NCBI RefSeq assembly: GCF_022524485.1 | Contig: NZ_JAKXMK010000008.1 | Span: forward strand, 236,407-300,406 | DNA from: Pseudonocardia alaniniphila | Lineage (GTDB): Bacteria > Actinomycetota > Actinomycetes > Mycobacteriales > Pseudonocardiaceae | Direction of reading: 5' to 3' | DNA: 64,000 nt | Part shown: one piece after another, positions 7,469 to 16,554 of the stretch | Layout of the letters: the number at the start of each line of letters is the position of its first letter | How positions within the stretch are numbered: the stretch's first letter is position 1 | The notes under the pieces: generated by a model | What the model saw: the letters and a program-made list of their open reading frames with translations, nothing else | Databases searched by the model: none | What the model was told of the DNA's origin: nothing | Program-made: the position numbers and the translations under genes

Positions 7469-8794
7469 ATGACGACCTCGCCGACGACCTCACGCCGCAG
7501 TTTCCTCACCCTCGCCGGGCTCGGCGCCCTCGCCGCCGCGCTCCCGGCCTGCAGCTCGGTGCTGCCCGAGCCGGACACCGGGGCGGCAGGCTTCGGCACA
7601 TCGGCCACGGGCCGGGTCGAGGTGTGGTGCCGGGCGGCTACCCAGAAGGGGCTCACCACACTCGTCGACACGTTCAACGCCTCCCAGGACCGGCTCACCG
7701 TCGATCTGGTCCCGGTGCCCGACGCGCAGTACGTCACCAAGCTCGCCACCGCCATCCGCGGCCGGAACGTGCCCGACCTCGTGGACATCGACGACATCAA
7801 CTCCCTGCTGTTCGTCCACCGCGACGCGTTCACCGACCTCACCCCGCTCATCGCCGATCTCGGCTTCGCCGATCAGCTGAGCCCCGGCCACCTCGCACTG
7901 GCCACGGTGGACGGACGGCAGTACGGCGTGCCGTACCTGGCCGACAACTCGGTGCTGTTCTGCAACACGCAGCTGTTCGACCGGGCCGGGATCGACGTCG
8001 ACGAGGCCACCACCGACCTGGGTGCATGTCTCGACGCGGCGCGGAGGATCACCGCGCTCGGCGGCGACGTCCGCGGCTGGACCTTCCCCGGCAACGGGTC
8101 CGGCGCGCTCGGGTTCATCGTGCAGCCGCACATCTGGGCTGCCGACACCGATCTGATCCGCGGCGAACCCGGGGCGCAGGAGGGGAACGTCACCGGCAAC
8201 GACGCACTGGGCCGCACGCTGGAGTTCCACCGTGCACTCGGGCAGGACCAGCTCGTCCCGCCCGGCTGCTACACCGACGAGGCCGCGCGGTGGGCGTCCG
8301 ACTTCCACGCCGGGCGGATCGGCATGTTCCCTTCGAGCCTCGACACCGTCACCAGCGACGCGAGGCCCGAACTGCTCGCGGCCACCACCGTCCGCCTGCT
8401 CCCCGGCCCCGACGGCGGGCGCGCCTTCTTCGACGGCGGCGACAACATGTGCATCCCACGCGGGGCCGTCAACGCCTCGGGTGCGTGGGAGTTCGTGCGG
8501 TACGCGCTCGACCTGCCCCAGCAGTCCGCCCTACCCGAGAGCGGCTACACGCCGGCCCGGGCCGACGTCGCGACCGCGGAGTTCGCCGCACGGAACCCAC
8601 TGACGCTCCCTCCGCTGCAGGCGCAGGAAGAGGGGTACGCGCCCAAGACCCTGTCCTACAACGAGCTCTACAACCAGCCCGACGGGCCGTGGCTGACGAT
8701 GTTCCGTCGCGCGGTCTTCGACGGCGAGATCGAGGGGGCCATGACGCAGGCGCAGGAGTCCTTCGACCGCATACTCGGGCAGGCCCGGACATGA
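7469..8794 (+). CDS. Sugar ABC transporter substrate-binding lipoprotein
   Basis: Extracellular solute-binding protein (type 1 family), 441 residues. The N-terminus has a Tat-type signal, SRRSFLTLAGLGALAAALPAC, with a lipobox cysteine, so it is an exported lipoprotein. The mature part has the fold signatures VEVWCRAATQKGL, PDLVDIDDIN and YGVPYLADNSVLFCN typical of oligosaccharide binders. Its stop overlaps the start of the next permease by four bases (ATGA). With the two permeases it forms the import system for a sugar, probably an arabino-oligosaccharide, inferred from the GH127 and araBD neighbours. No ATPase gene lies here, so a shared MsiK-type ATPase is expected elsewhere. The tnpB element sits directly upstream. 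Confidence 0.9.
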   Translation: MTTSPTTSRRSFLTLAGLGALAAALPACSSVLPEPDTGAAGFGTSATGRVEVWCRAATQKGLTTLVDTFNASQDRLTVDLVPVPDAQYVTKLATAIRGRNVPDLVDIDDINSLLFVHRDAFTDLTPLIADLGFADQLSPGHLALATVDGRQYGVPYLADNSVLFCNTQLFDRAGIDVDEATTDLGACLDAARRITALGGDVRGWTFPGNGSGALGFIVQPHIWAADTDLIRGEPGAQEGNVTGNDALGRTLEFHRALGQDQLVPPGCYTDEAARWASDFHAGRIGMFPSSLDTVTSDARPELLAATTVRLLPGPDGGRAFFDGGDNMCIPRGAVNASGAWEFVRYALDLPQQSALPESGYTPARADVATAEFAARNPLTLPPLQAQEEGYAPKTLSYNELYNQPDGPWLTMFRRAVFDGEIEGAMTQAQESFDRILGQART

Positions 8795-9729
8795 GCGCCG
8801 TGGTCTCGGCGCCGGTCGCCCAGTCCCCCGCCGCCACCCGGTCCGTACCGGGACGACGGCAGTCCCTGACGCACCCACCGCGTACCGGGCTGCTGCTCGT
8901 CGCGCCCGCGGTGCTGATGGTCGTGGTGTTCGTGCTGGCGCCGCTGCTGTTCGCGCTCGGTATCTCGTTCACCGACTGGCCGCTGATCGGCGACGTCTCC
9001 CCCGCCGGGTTCGCCAACTACGTGAGCATCGGCTCGGACGCGGGCTTCCTGCGGGCCGTGCTCTACACGCTGCTCTACACCGCGATCGTGACGATCCCGC
9101 TCCTCGTGGTCGGCTACGCGCTGGCCGTGCTCGTCCGCAGCAGGAGAAGAGGAGCCACGCTGCTGCGCACCGTGTTCTTCCTGCCGTTCGTGGTCGGGCT
9201 CACGACCCTGAGCCTCATGACCGTGCTGGAGGCGCAGCCGGGCAGCGGGGCGATCAACATCGTCCTGCGCGCACTCGGGATCACCGACGGCGACACGGGC
9301 TGGCTCGTGGACGGGCCCCTGGCGACCGGGCTGGTGTCGACGCTGGTCATCTGGGGCGTGGCAGGGCTGACGATGTTGCTGCTGATGGCGGGGATGCAGG
9401 CGATCCCGGCGGAGGTCTACGAGTCGGCTGACCTGGACGGCGCGACCTGGTGGCAGCAGGAGTGGCGGATCACGATCCCGATGCTGCGGCGCACGATCGC
9501 GATGAGCCTGGTGATCTCGGTGGTCGGTTCCCTGCTGGCGTTCACGCAGTTCTACGTGCTCACCGACGGCGGTCCGGGCTCGGCCACCACCACCGTCGTG
9601 CTCTACATCTACAACCGGGCCTTCGTTCAACTGCAACTCGGGGCCGCCGCGGCGCTGTCGGTCGTGCTGGTGGTCGTGGTGGCGCTGGTCACCGCGCTGC
9701 AGGTATGGCTGCTCCGGGGCGAGGAGTGA
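8791..9729 (+). CDS. Sugar ABC transporter permease 1 (MalF-like)
   Basis: A 312-residue inner-membrane permease with about six transmembrane segments, beginning GLLLVAPAVLMVVVFVLAPL. The cytoplasmic EAA loop reads AEVYESADLDGATWWQQEW, the site where the ATPase docks. The ATG overlaps the stop of the binding-protein gene (ATGA) and the gene ends overlapping the next start (GTGA), so the three genes form one operon. Start choice follows this overlap. Confidence 0.93.
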   Translation: MSAVVSAPVAQSPAATRSVPGRRQSLTHPPRTGLLLVAPAVLMVVVFVLAPLLFALGISFTDWPLIGDVSPAGFANYVSIGSDAGFLRAVLYTLLYTAIVTIPLLVVGYALAVLVRSRRRGATLLRTVFFLPFVVGLTTLSLMTVLEAQPGSGAINIVLRALGITDGDTGWLVDGPLATGLVSTLVIWGVAGLTMLLLMAGMQAIPAEVYESADLDGATWWQQEWRITIPMLRRTIAMSLVISVVGSLLAFTQFYVLTDGGPGSATTTVVLYIYNRAFVQLQLGAAAALSVVLVVVVALVTALQVWLLRGEE

Positions 9730-10625
9730 TCGACGTGACCATCGCAGCGCCGCGATCCGCCCGCACGTCCCGCACGTCGACCGGCCGCCAGGAGACGTGG
9801 ACGAAGCGCGTGCTCTACGCGGTCGGGGGCGGCGGGGCGTTCCTCGTCTTCACCGTGCCCCTCGTCTGGGCTCTGCTGCGCTCGGTGCAACCGAACGAGG
9901 TGATCGTGGCGGCGCCGGACGCGGCCACGTTCCTCGGACTGACCTTCGAGAACTTCCACGCGCTGCTCAGCGGGCCGGACAGCCTCGTAGGGGCCGTGGC
10001 CAACAGCCTGATCGTGGCGCTGGGCACGGCGGCCCTCACCACGGTGCTCGCCACTGCCGCGGGTTACGGCTTCGCGCGCTTTCGTCTCCGCTCCGGTCCC
10101 GTGCTGTTCGCGCTCGTCGTCGCGTCGATGATGGTGCCGTTCCAGGCGATCCTCACCCCGCTCTACCTGCAGATGAACCTCATGCGGCTCACCGACAGCC
10201 TGGTCGGCCTGGTGCTCTTCTGCACCACGGTGAACCTGCCGTTCGGCGTGCTGGTGATGCGCAACTCGTTCTCCTCGGTGCCGGGTGAGCTCGAGGACTC
10301 CGCGCACATCGACGGCGCAAGCACCCTGCGGATCATCACGTCGGTACTGCGCCCGCTGATCACGCCGGGCGCGGCGACCGTCGCCCTCTACGCCTTCCTC
10401 GCGGCGTGGACGGAGTTCCTCGGGGCGCTGACGTTCCTGACCGACCGCGACCTCTACACCCTCCCCGTGGCGTTGGTGAACCTGCAACAGGGCGCGTACG
10501 GACAGATCAACTTCGGCTACCTCGCCGCGGGCTCGGTGATCGCGATGATCCCGTGCGTGGTGCTCTACGTCGCGCTGCAGCGGTTCTACGTCGCCGGGCT
10601 CGCCTCGGGAGCGGTCAAGGGCTGA
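9726..10625 (+). CDS. Sugar ABC transporter permease 2 (MalG-like)
   Basis: Second permease of the sugar importer, 299 residues. It has an N-terminal transmembrane helix FLVFTVPLVWALLRSVQ, further helices, and the EAA loop GELEDSAHIDGASTLRIITS. The GTG at 9726 overlaps the stop of the first permease, and a second GTG at 9735 is also possible. It completes the operon. After it comes about 175 bp of non-coding sequence before an unrelated gene. Confidence 0.93.
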   Translation: MIDVTIAAPRSARTSRTSTGRQETWTKRVLYAVGGGGAFLVFTVPLVWALLRSVQPNEVIVAAPDAATFLGLTFENFHALLSGPDSLVGAVANSLIVALGTAALTTVLATAAGYGFARFRLRSGPVLFALVVASMMVPFQAILTPLYLQMNLMRLTDSLVGLVLFCTTVNLPFGVLVMRNSFSSVPGELEDSAHIDGASTLRIITSVLRPLITPGAATVALYAFLAAWTEFLGALTFLTDRDLYTLPVALVNLQQGAYGQINFGYLAAGSVIAMIPCVVLYVALQRFYVAGLASGAVKG

Positions 10626-10800
10626 GCCTCGGCAATTTCCTCCATCGCGCCCAGTACTTCACCGACTACAAGTCGTGGCATTCCATTCGTCGATGGCACG
10701 GCTGTGATCGATTCCGTGTCGAAGATGACTCTTCCCTGCGCCGCACGGTTCACATATGAAGGAAGGAACTGTCTCGGAACGCCGCCTCGGAAGGGCCTCT

Positions 10801-12309
10801 GTGCACACGCGGAGTAAGCACAAGATAACCCGAAATCCCACCCATTCCCGTGCCACGGCGGAGGCGACGGCCGCGCGGCAGAGGCGAGACGAATCTCCGG
10901 CGCAGACACTCTTCGCCCTCCAACATGCCGCCGGCAACGCGGTGGTCGTTCAGATGCTCCGCTGCTCAGGACACTCGTGGGCCCAGGAGCAGCACGAGCA
11001 CGGCGCGGACCGCGGCCATCGGCCGGCCGAAGAATCCGGCACGCAGTTACTGCGCATACCCACCGTGCAACGGTTCGTGACAGGCGAGCGGCCCGTTGTG
11101 GCGGGCGACGGCATCGACAGCACGCATTTCGAGACGCAGTCACCCGATGCCGTCCTGCGGGACGGCAAATCACCGAACGAATTGATCAACTACGAGATCG
11201 ACCACATGGACGCCCTGACGCATTCTCCCGATGACGTCTCTCTCCAGATCTCGGACGACGGCACGCTCGCCGTCCACGACACCGAACGTGAGCCCAAGGA
11301 GTTCTATGCGTCTCCCAGGGTGCTCGCGGAGTCGATCACGTCACTGGAGCAGGTGAACAGCGACTACACCCTCGTGCCGGAGGGGGCCCGGATCAAGACC
11401 GGGCACGGGGAGCTGTCCAGGATCACGCCGAGGCTCAAGAAGGAGGCACAGGAGGCCAAGGCCTCGGGATTCGCCGACCTGATCAAGGCCCAGTGCATCG
11501 ACGTGGCCAGAAGCGTGATCGGTAGTCACAACATGGAAGTCGTTCTGGCGGACTCGAAGTCCGAGCCGTGGTCGGGGAACGTGGGTGACCATCTCGCCCC
11601 GCGCGTGACGGAAAAGGTCCGAGCCGGCGAGGCGGGCGCCGAGTCGGAGCAGCGCGCCACCACAGTGCCGGAACAGTACGGAAGCGCGTTGCGGGAGCGT
11701 CCCGGCGAAGCCGATGCGGCCGCGCGGGCGATGGGTATCAACAACCACGCACAGCCCGATGTGGGGGAGGCGTTCACCACCGTGTCGATCGGCCGCGACG
11801 CCCGGATCGACTATGCGACCGCCGAACCCGGCGGGACGTCCACGGACCGGACGGCCGTGGACGTCTGGAACTACCACTTCGCCGGGGTCGTCGCCCGCAG
11901 CCTCGACGGTGCCGACCAGGTGACCCTGGAGAACTACACACGTGACCAGCAGGCCCAGAAGGCACTGCAGCAACTCGAGGGCAAGCTGCTCACCGAGTAC
12001 CGGGAGAAGACCAGGGGGTGGATCTTCAACCGCGCGGGCAAGACGCCGACGGGCGCGTTCGAGAGCCAACGAGTGGCAGAGATGATCAAGGAGCTCGGAG
12101 GCACCACGTACGCGAAGGCCCAGGCCGAGTACGCCGCCCTCGGCACGGACAAGTTGGCGTGGCAGCGCAAGTGGTTCTTCCGGATGTACGGATCAAAGGC
12201 CGGCCAGCGATTCCATGAGCAGCAGTACAACAGCGGGCAGGGTGACTTCGTCAACCCGATGACTCTGCGCGTCAGGGCCGACCGTCAGACCCCCGGTTCA
12301 TCCGGCTGA
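10801..12309 (+). CDS. Large protein with injection-system-cargo-like N-terminal motif; possible Cys/His toxin domain
   Basis: A 502-residue protein of no certain function. The GTG at 10801 is preferred because GGAAGG lies 6 bases upstream; an ATG at 10756 is in frame. A basic, disordered N-terminus leads to LFALQHAAGNAVVVQMLR and then TVQRF. The signature LQ..AGNA.V...L, followed by a VQR segment, recurs in the genes at 14305 and 55631. From established knowledge it is common on actinobacterial proteins linked to extracellular contractile injection systems. The C-terminal half has AQCIDVARSVIG (Cys232), WNYHFAGVVARS (His359) and VTLENY (Glu377), an order that resembles a papain-like or transglutaminase-like triad. 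No signal peptide or membrane helix is present. No structural injection genes lie nearby, so the function is inferred. Confidence 0.75.
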   Translation: MHTRSKHKITRNPTHSRATAEATAARQRRDESPAQTLFALQHAAGNAVVVQMLRCSGHSWAQEQHEHGADRGHRPAEESGTQLLRIPTVQRFVTGERPVVAGDGIDSTHFETQSPDAVLRDGKSPNELINYEIDHMDALTHSPDDVSLQISDDGTLAVHDTEREPKEFYASPRVLAESITSLEQVNSDYTLVPEGARIKTGHGELSRITPRLKKEAQEAKASGFADLIKAQCIDVARSVIGSHNMEVVLADSKSEPWSGNVGDHLAPRVTEKVRAGEAGAESEQRATTVPEQYGSALRERPGEADAAARAMGINNHAQPDVGEAFTTVSIGRDARIDYATAEPGGTSTDRTAVDVWNYHFAGVVARSLDGADQVTLENYTRDQQAQKALQQLEGKLLTEYREKTRGWIFNRAGKTPTGAFESQRVAEMIKELGGTTYAKAQAEYAALGTDKLAWQRKWFFRMYGSKAGQRFHEQQYNSGQGDFVNPMTLRVRADRQTPGSSG

Positions 12310-12490
12310 CCCCCTCCGCCCGAGCGGCCCCGCCACTGGCCGAGGCCGCGGGGCCTGTGGTCTGATCGCCACTCCCGGCCGCGGACGAGATCGGTCCGAA
12401 TGCGTCGGGGACGTGGTGGCCGGATCGGGGAAGCGGTTCCGACGTCTCTGGCAGACGGCGCCGCGTGAGCGCCGCCGAGAGGAGACGACC

Positions 12491-12892
12491 GTGAAGTACA
12501 TGATCTTGCTCTACGGCAGTCAGCAGGACTACGACATGCTCGCGGGCAAGCCCACCGACAAGCCCGCCATGTCCGCCGAGCAGGTCTCGGCGATGCACGC
12601 GTACATGGAGTCCTTCCACCAGAAGCTGGCCGAGTCCGGCGAGCTCGTCGACGCCCAGGGCCTCACCGCTCCCGTTCACGCCCGGCGCGTCCAGCTGCAG
12701 CAGGGCGCGCCGGTCGTGACGGACGGGCCGTACCCCGAGACGCAGGAGGTGCTCGCCGGCTACACGGTCGTCGAGTGCGCAAGCTTCGACCGCGCCACCG
12801 AGATCGCCGCCGGCCTCGTCAACCCCGATGCGCCCGGTGAGTACGTCGACGTGCGCCCGATCGTCGGAAGCGTCGAGGAGCTCGAGGTCTGA
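12491..12892 (+). CDS. YCII/DGPF-domain protein
   Basis: A 133-residue YCII-related protein, starting MKYMILLYGSQQDYDMLAG and containing the hallmark VVTDGPYPETQEVLAGY (DGPF motif). The GTG at 12491 has GGAG a few bases upstream. Family members have a ferredoxin-like fold and are repeatedly found next to ECF42 sigma factors, as here: the sigma gene begins 8 bases after this stop. The biochemical role of the family is not established. It is probably a partner or target of the sigma factor, and the two genes are clearly one operon. Confidence 0.92.
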   Translation: MKYMILLYGSQQDYDMLAGKPTDKPAMSAEQVSAMHAYMESFHQKLAESGELVDAQGLTAPVHARRVQLQQGAPVVTDGPYPETQEVLAGYTVVECASFDRATEIAAGLVNPDAPGEYVDVRPIVGSVEELEV

Positions 12893-12899
12893 GCATCCT

Positions 12900-14138
12900 G
12901 TGACCGGTGACGACGCCGAGGGCCTGCTGCGCCGGCTGGCGCCGCAGGTCCTCGGCGCGCTGGTACGGCGGTACGGACACTTCGACACCGCGGAGGACGC
13001 CACGCAGGAGGCGCTCTTAGCGGCGGCCGTGCAGTGGCCGGAAGAGGGCGTGCCGCAGAACCCGCGCGGATGGCTGATCACGGTTGCCTCGCGCAGGCTG
13101 ACCGACCTGCTGCGCAGCGAGCAGGCCCGCCGGCGCCGGGAGGACACGGTGGCGCGCTGGACGCTGCCCGACGGTTGGCTGACCCCCGCCACCGATCAGC
13201 CGGCGGCGGACTTCGACGACACGCTCGTGCTGCTGTTCCTGTGCTGTCACCCCGCGCTGCCGCCTGCCGCGCAGATCGCGCTCACCCTGCGGGCCGTGGG
13301 CGGGCTGACGACGGCGGAGATCGCCCGCGCGTTCCTCGTGCCGGAGGCGACCATGGCCCGGCGCATCGGCCGGGCCAAGCAGCGCATCAGGGAGAGCGGC
13401 GTCCCGTTCGGTATGCCGTCCGCGGCGGAGCGTGCCGACCGGCTCGGGGTCGTCCTCCACGTGCTCTACCTGATCTTCAACGAGGGGTACGCCAGCACGT
13501 CGGGGCCGAACCTGCAGCGCACCGAGCTGTCCGCCGAGGCGATCCGCCTGGCCCGAACGGTCCACGGCCTCCTGCCCGACGACGGCGAGGTGGCCGGGCT
13601 ACTCGCATTGATGCTGCTCACCGACGCGCGCCGGCTCGCGCGAACCACCTCGGACGGCGCGCTGGTGCCCATGGCGGAGCAGGACCGGTGCCTCTGGAAC
13701 GCCGACCGGATCGCCGAGGGCGTGGATCTGCTCACCACGGCACTCCCCAGGGGAGCAACCGGTCCCTACCAGCTCCAGGCAGCGATCGCCGCCGTTCACG
13801 ACGAGGCACCGAGCGCCGAGGCCACCGACTGGCCACAGATCACGGCGCTCTACGAGCTGTTGATGCAGATCTCCGACAACCCGGTGGTGCGACTGAACCA
13901 CGCCGTGGCGGTGGCCATGGTGCACGGCCCGGCCGCGGGGATCGTCCTGCTCGACGAGCTCCGCTCCGACGAGCGCATCGCGGACGACCATCGCATCCAC
14001 GCGGTACGTGGGCACCTGCTGGAGAAGCTGGGCGATCACACAGCCGCCCGGGACTCCTACCGCACCGCCGCCGGGCGGACCACCAGCGTGCCTCAGCAGC
14101 GCTTTCTCCACGAGCGGGCCGATCGCCTCGCCACGTGA
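12900..14138 (+). CDS. ECF42-type RNA polymerase sigma factor
   Basis: A 412-residue extracytoplasmic-function sigma factor with a long C-terminal extension. Region 2 includes YGHFDTAEDATQEALLAAA, and region 4 includes GGLTTAEIARAFLVPEATMARRIGRAKQRI. The signature GYASTSGPNLQRTELSAEAI and a TPR-like tail are characteristic of the ECF42 group, which lacks a classical anti-sigma factor and is linked to DGPF proteins. The GTG at 12900 is the likely start, 8 bases after the DGPF gene. The tail probably senses or binds the regulating partner. Targets cannot be read from sequence, though the two cargo-like genes on either side are obvious candidates by position. Confidence 0.93.
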   Translation: MTGDDAEGLLRRLAPQVLGALVRRYGHFDTAEDATQEALLAAAVQWPEEGVPQNPRGWLITVASRRLTDLLRSEQARRRREDTVARWTLPDGWLTPATDQPAADFDDTLVLLFLCCHPALPPAAQIALTLRAVGGLTTAEIARAFLVPEATMARRIGRAKQRIRESGVPFGMPSAAERADRLGVVLHVLYLIFNEGYASTSGPNLQRTELSAEAIRLARTVHGLLPDDGEVAGLLALMLLTDARRLARTTSDGALVPMAEQDRCLWNADRIAEGVDLLTTALPRGATGPYQLQAAIAAVHDEAPSAEATDWPQITALYELLMQISDNPVVRLNHAVAVAMVHGPAAGIVLLDELRSDERIADDHRIHAVRGHLLEKLGDHTAARDSYRTAAGRTTSVPQQRFLHERADRLAT

Positions 14139-14304
14139 GTCGATCACGCTCTCCGAGCCGCGCTCACTCAGCGGGGCGTCGCCGGCCCCGCGATGGCGTC
14201 CATCTGCCCGAACGGACCGCCGGACGCTGCCCGAACGTCTCTTTCTCCTGCACGCCGCAACACGTATACCCGACGGTGACGGACGATCTCCGGGGGGGTC
14301 TTTC

Positions 14305-15081
14305 GTGCGCGCGCACCATCACGAGGAGAGGTCCAGGACGAGGCCGCCCGATCCGGCGGCCCGCTGCGCCCCCGTCCCGGCTGCGACAGGGCTACCGGCA
14401 TTGCAGCGTATGGCCGGCAACGCCGCAGTGACCCGGTGGCTCTGTGAGAGGAGACCGACTCCGGCTCCTCCTCCTGCAGCCGTCCAGCGAGCATCGCTGG
14501 ACTGGAAAGGCACCGCGACGAAGAAGGCGTTGGTGAAAGAGAAGGCGCTCGCGCCGAACGACCCGTTCGTCCAAGCCCTGCACCACATCGTCCCGAAATC
14601 GATGCTCGCCACCTTCGCCGGCCACCTCACTCCGGACCAGAGGACGCTCGTCGTGCAGCTCGTGGGCCCGCACGCCGACAAAGCCTTCACGACGACCAAC
14701 GACAGCCTCGCTGCCGTCACCAAGGCCCTGCAGAATCTCCCGGCCAACCTCGTCCTCGGTCCCGACCCGGCCAAACGAACGGACGACCCAGGCGCACAGC
14801 CGGACTACAACTATGCGGACGACGGGTCCATCACGCCCCGCTCGGAGTACCTCGAGATGGCGTACGAGTTCATGAACAGGAAGATCAACGGGGGCACGCC
14901 CGTCACGATCACCGACGCCGAGCTGACCGAGGAGTTCGTCCGGCCGCTGATCGATGCCTGCCAGGAACACGACAAGTTCGCCGCAGGCCGCGTCGGGCTC
15001 GATCCGAACCGCACCGCCTGGTCCGGGGACCCGGCACAAGGCCAGGCCCGCCGGCCTGCCCCGCTCGAGCCCCTCCTCTGA
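14305..15081 (+). CDS. Injection-system-cargo-like protein with HNH-like motif
   Basis: A 258-residue protein. The GTG at 14305 follows a G-rich ribosome site (14291-14298) at a good distance. The N-terminus is histidine/arginine-rich (VRAHHHEERSRTRPPD), then LPALQRMAGNAAVTRWL and PAAVQRASLDWKG, the same plan as the genes at 10801 and 55631. The remainder has LHHIVPKSML (His93, His94) followed by LPANLVLGPDPAKR. The HHIVPKS start and downstream Asn are the pattern of HNH/colicin-type nuclease toxins, although the third metal-binding His is not obvious. No signal peptide is seen. The protein is plausibly a DNA- or RNA-degrading effector, as an inference from motifs. No immunity gene is recognised beside it. 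Confidence 0.75.
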   Translation: MRAHHHEERSRTRPPDPAARCAPVPAATGLPALQRMAGNAAVTRWLCERRPTPAPPPAAVQRASLDWKGTATKKALVKEKALAPNDPFVQALHHIVPKSMLATFAGHLTPDQRTLVVQLVGPHADKAFTTTNDSLAAVTKALQNLPANLVLGPDPAKRTDDPGAQPDYNYADDGSITPRSEYLEMAYEFMNRKINGGTPVTITDAELTEEFVRPLIDACQEHDKFAAGRVGLDPNRTAWSGDPAQGQARRPAPLEPLL

Positions 15082-15111
15082 CCAGGACCCGTCGGATCCA
15101 CAGCCCGCGCC

Positions 15112-16029
15112 TCAGCAGAGGCTCTTGGCCGTCTCCCAGAGCAGGTCCAGTTCCGCCGGTTCGAGGCTCGTCGGCTCCAGGATGAGGGTGACCTCGGGCG
15201 CGTCCACCGTCCGGAAACCGGCCAGCAGTTCGGTGCACTCGTCCGGGGTGCCGTGGATGACCGAGCGGTCGACGTCGAACGTCGGCCCGTAGTAGCGCTG
15301 CCAGTGAGAGCGGGCGCGTTCCCTGGCCTGCTTACCGTCGCGGTGGACGCTCACACCCTGCACCTTGGCGATGCCGAGCCGGTCCGGATCACGGCCGCTC
15401 TCGGCAGCCCGTTCGCGGACCATCGCGGTGCCTGCGACGAACTCCTCGACGGTCCAGTGGCCGCTGGCGATCCAGCCGTCGGCCACGCGGGCGAGGCGGT
15501 GAAGCATCGCTGTGCTCCGTCCGCCGAAGTACACCGGCAACGGATCCTGACGCGGCTTGGGCCGGACGCTCGCGGCGGTGAGGTGGTGGTAGCGCCCGAC
15601 GTGGTCGACGCCGTCCTCGCGCCAGAGGCGGCGGGCGATGTCGACGTTCTCCATCAGCAGCCCCAACCGCTGCTGCATGGGCACACCCAGGCTGGTGAAC
15701 TCCTCGGCGGTGCCGCCGAGAGACACGCCCAGCACCAGGCGCCCGTCCGAGAGGTGGTCGATGGTCGCGGCGCTCTTCGCCAGCAGCACCGGGTTGAGGT
15801 ACGCGGCGAGCACGACCGCCGTGCCCAGCCGAACCCGGTGTGTCTGCGCGGCGACCCAGCTCAGCAGTTCGAGCGGGTGCAGGACGTCGGTGTGGTGGAA
15901 GACGTGGTCGCCGACCCAGATCGACTCGAAGCCGAGTTCCTCGGCGCGCTGCACGAACTGGCGGAGGTCGGCCGGGTCGGGCGCCTCTCCGGACGGGATC
16001 CGCACACCGACGTTCAGCGTCGGGCTCAC
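15112..16029 (-). CDS. LLM-class F420-dependent oxidoreductase
   Basis: A 305-residue luciferase-like TIM-barrel oxidoreductase. Features are FVQRAEELGFESIWVGDHVFHH near the N-terminus, LVLGVSLGGTAEEF in the middle, and PLPVYFGGRSTAMLHRLARVADGW, which forms the cofactor phosphate site. Actinobacterial members usually use coenzyme F420, though FMN cannot be excluded. The GTG at 16029 starts the protein directly at the first strand. The gene stands alone and is convergent with the HNH-like gene. The substrate is unknown. Confidence 0.9.
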   Translation of the reverse strand: MSPTLNVGVRIPSGEAPDPADLRQFVQRAEELGFESIWVGDHVFHHTDVLHPLELLSWVAAQTHRVRLGTAVVLAAYLNPVLLAKSAATIDHLSDGRLVLGVSLGGTAEEFTSLGVPMQQRLGLLMENVDIARRLWREDGVDHVGRYHHLTAASVRPKPRQDPLPVYFGGRSTAMLHRLARVADGWIASGHWTVEEFVAGTAMVRERAAESGRDPDRLGIAKVQGVSVHRDGKQARERARSHWQRYYGPTFDVDRSVIHGTPDECTELLAGFRTVDAPEVTLILEPTSLEPAELDLLWETAKSLC

Positions 16030-16218
16030 GTGCCGACCCCCGGTCGCCGACCCGACTGCACTGCTCGACCCACACGTCCTCCTCGGCGATCCGACGTTCG
16101 ATCAATCCTCGCGGACCGGACAGTAGTGTCGTCTACAGACCCACCCATCGGGGCAATCGCGTCGACTGATCGGGCTCGGCCCAGGAGCGCCACTGCACGA
16201 TTCGACGGCGACCTCGCT

Positions 16219-16554
16219 CTAGGGGGGCTCGGACGCAGGGTCAGCCGCTGGGGTCTCCTCCACCTGACGGATCAGTCGTTTCAGCTGGGAGATCTCCTCG
16301 TACAGGGCTGTCTTGCCCGCTGCCGTCAGGTGGATCCACGTACGTCCGCGCTTGCCCTCGTAGCCCTTCTCGATCTCCACCAGCCCGGCCTTCTCCAATA
16401 CGGTCAGGTGTTGGGAGAGGTTGCCGGTGGTCAGATCCAATGTGGTCCGCAGAAAGCCGAACTCCACTCGCCGCGCTTCGTGGACGACAGCGAGGATGCC
16501 CAGCCGGACACGCTGGTGAACGACGTCGTCGAGTCCGTTCGCCGGATGGGTCAT
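16219..16554 (-). CDS. Small winged-helix transcriptional regulator
   Basis: A 111-residue MarR/ArsR-like winged-helix protein: HQRVRLGILAVV, then RTTLDLTTGNLSQHLTVLEK as the recognition helix and YEGKRGRTWIHLTAAGK as the wing. It matches the single-domain regulators usually called DUF-type or PadR-adjacent HTH proteins. The ATG at 16554 overlaps the stop of the membrane-protein gene (ATGA), so the two are translated together. It probably regulates its own small operon. The ligand is unknown. Confidence 0.88.
   Translation of the reverse strand: MTHPANGLDDVVHQRVRLGILAVVHEARRVEFGFLRTTLDLTTGNLSQHLTVLEKAGLVEIEKGYEGKRGRTWIHLTAAGKTALYEEISQLKRLIRQVEETPAADPASEPP

Noticed and set aside
10740..10800. 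Common promoter motif upstream of the three cargo-like genes
   Set aside because: Short similar strings (CACnTAT-like) occur upstream of all three, but at different distances and with too few matching bases to separate from chance.
10801..12309. DUF4157 metallopeptidase-type cargo protein
   Set aside because: The signature N-terminus suggested it, but no HExxH motif exists in this protein or in the other two members.
16030..16218. Gene between the LLM oxidoreductase and the HTH regulator
   Set aside because: Only short overlapping frames with no start signals are present. I see nothing supportable.
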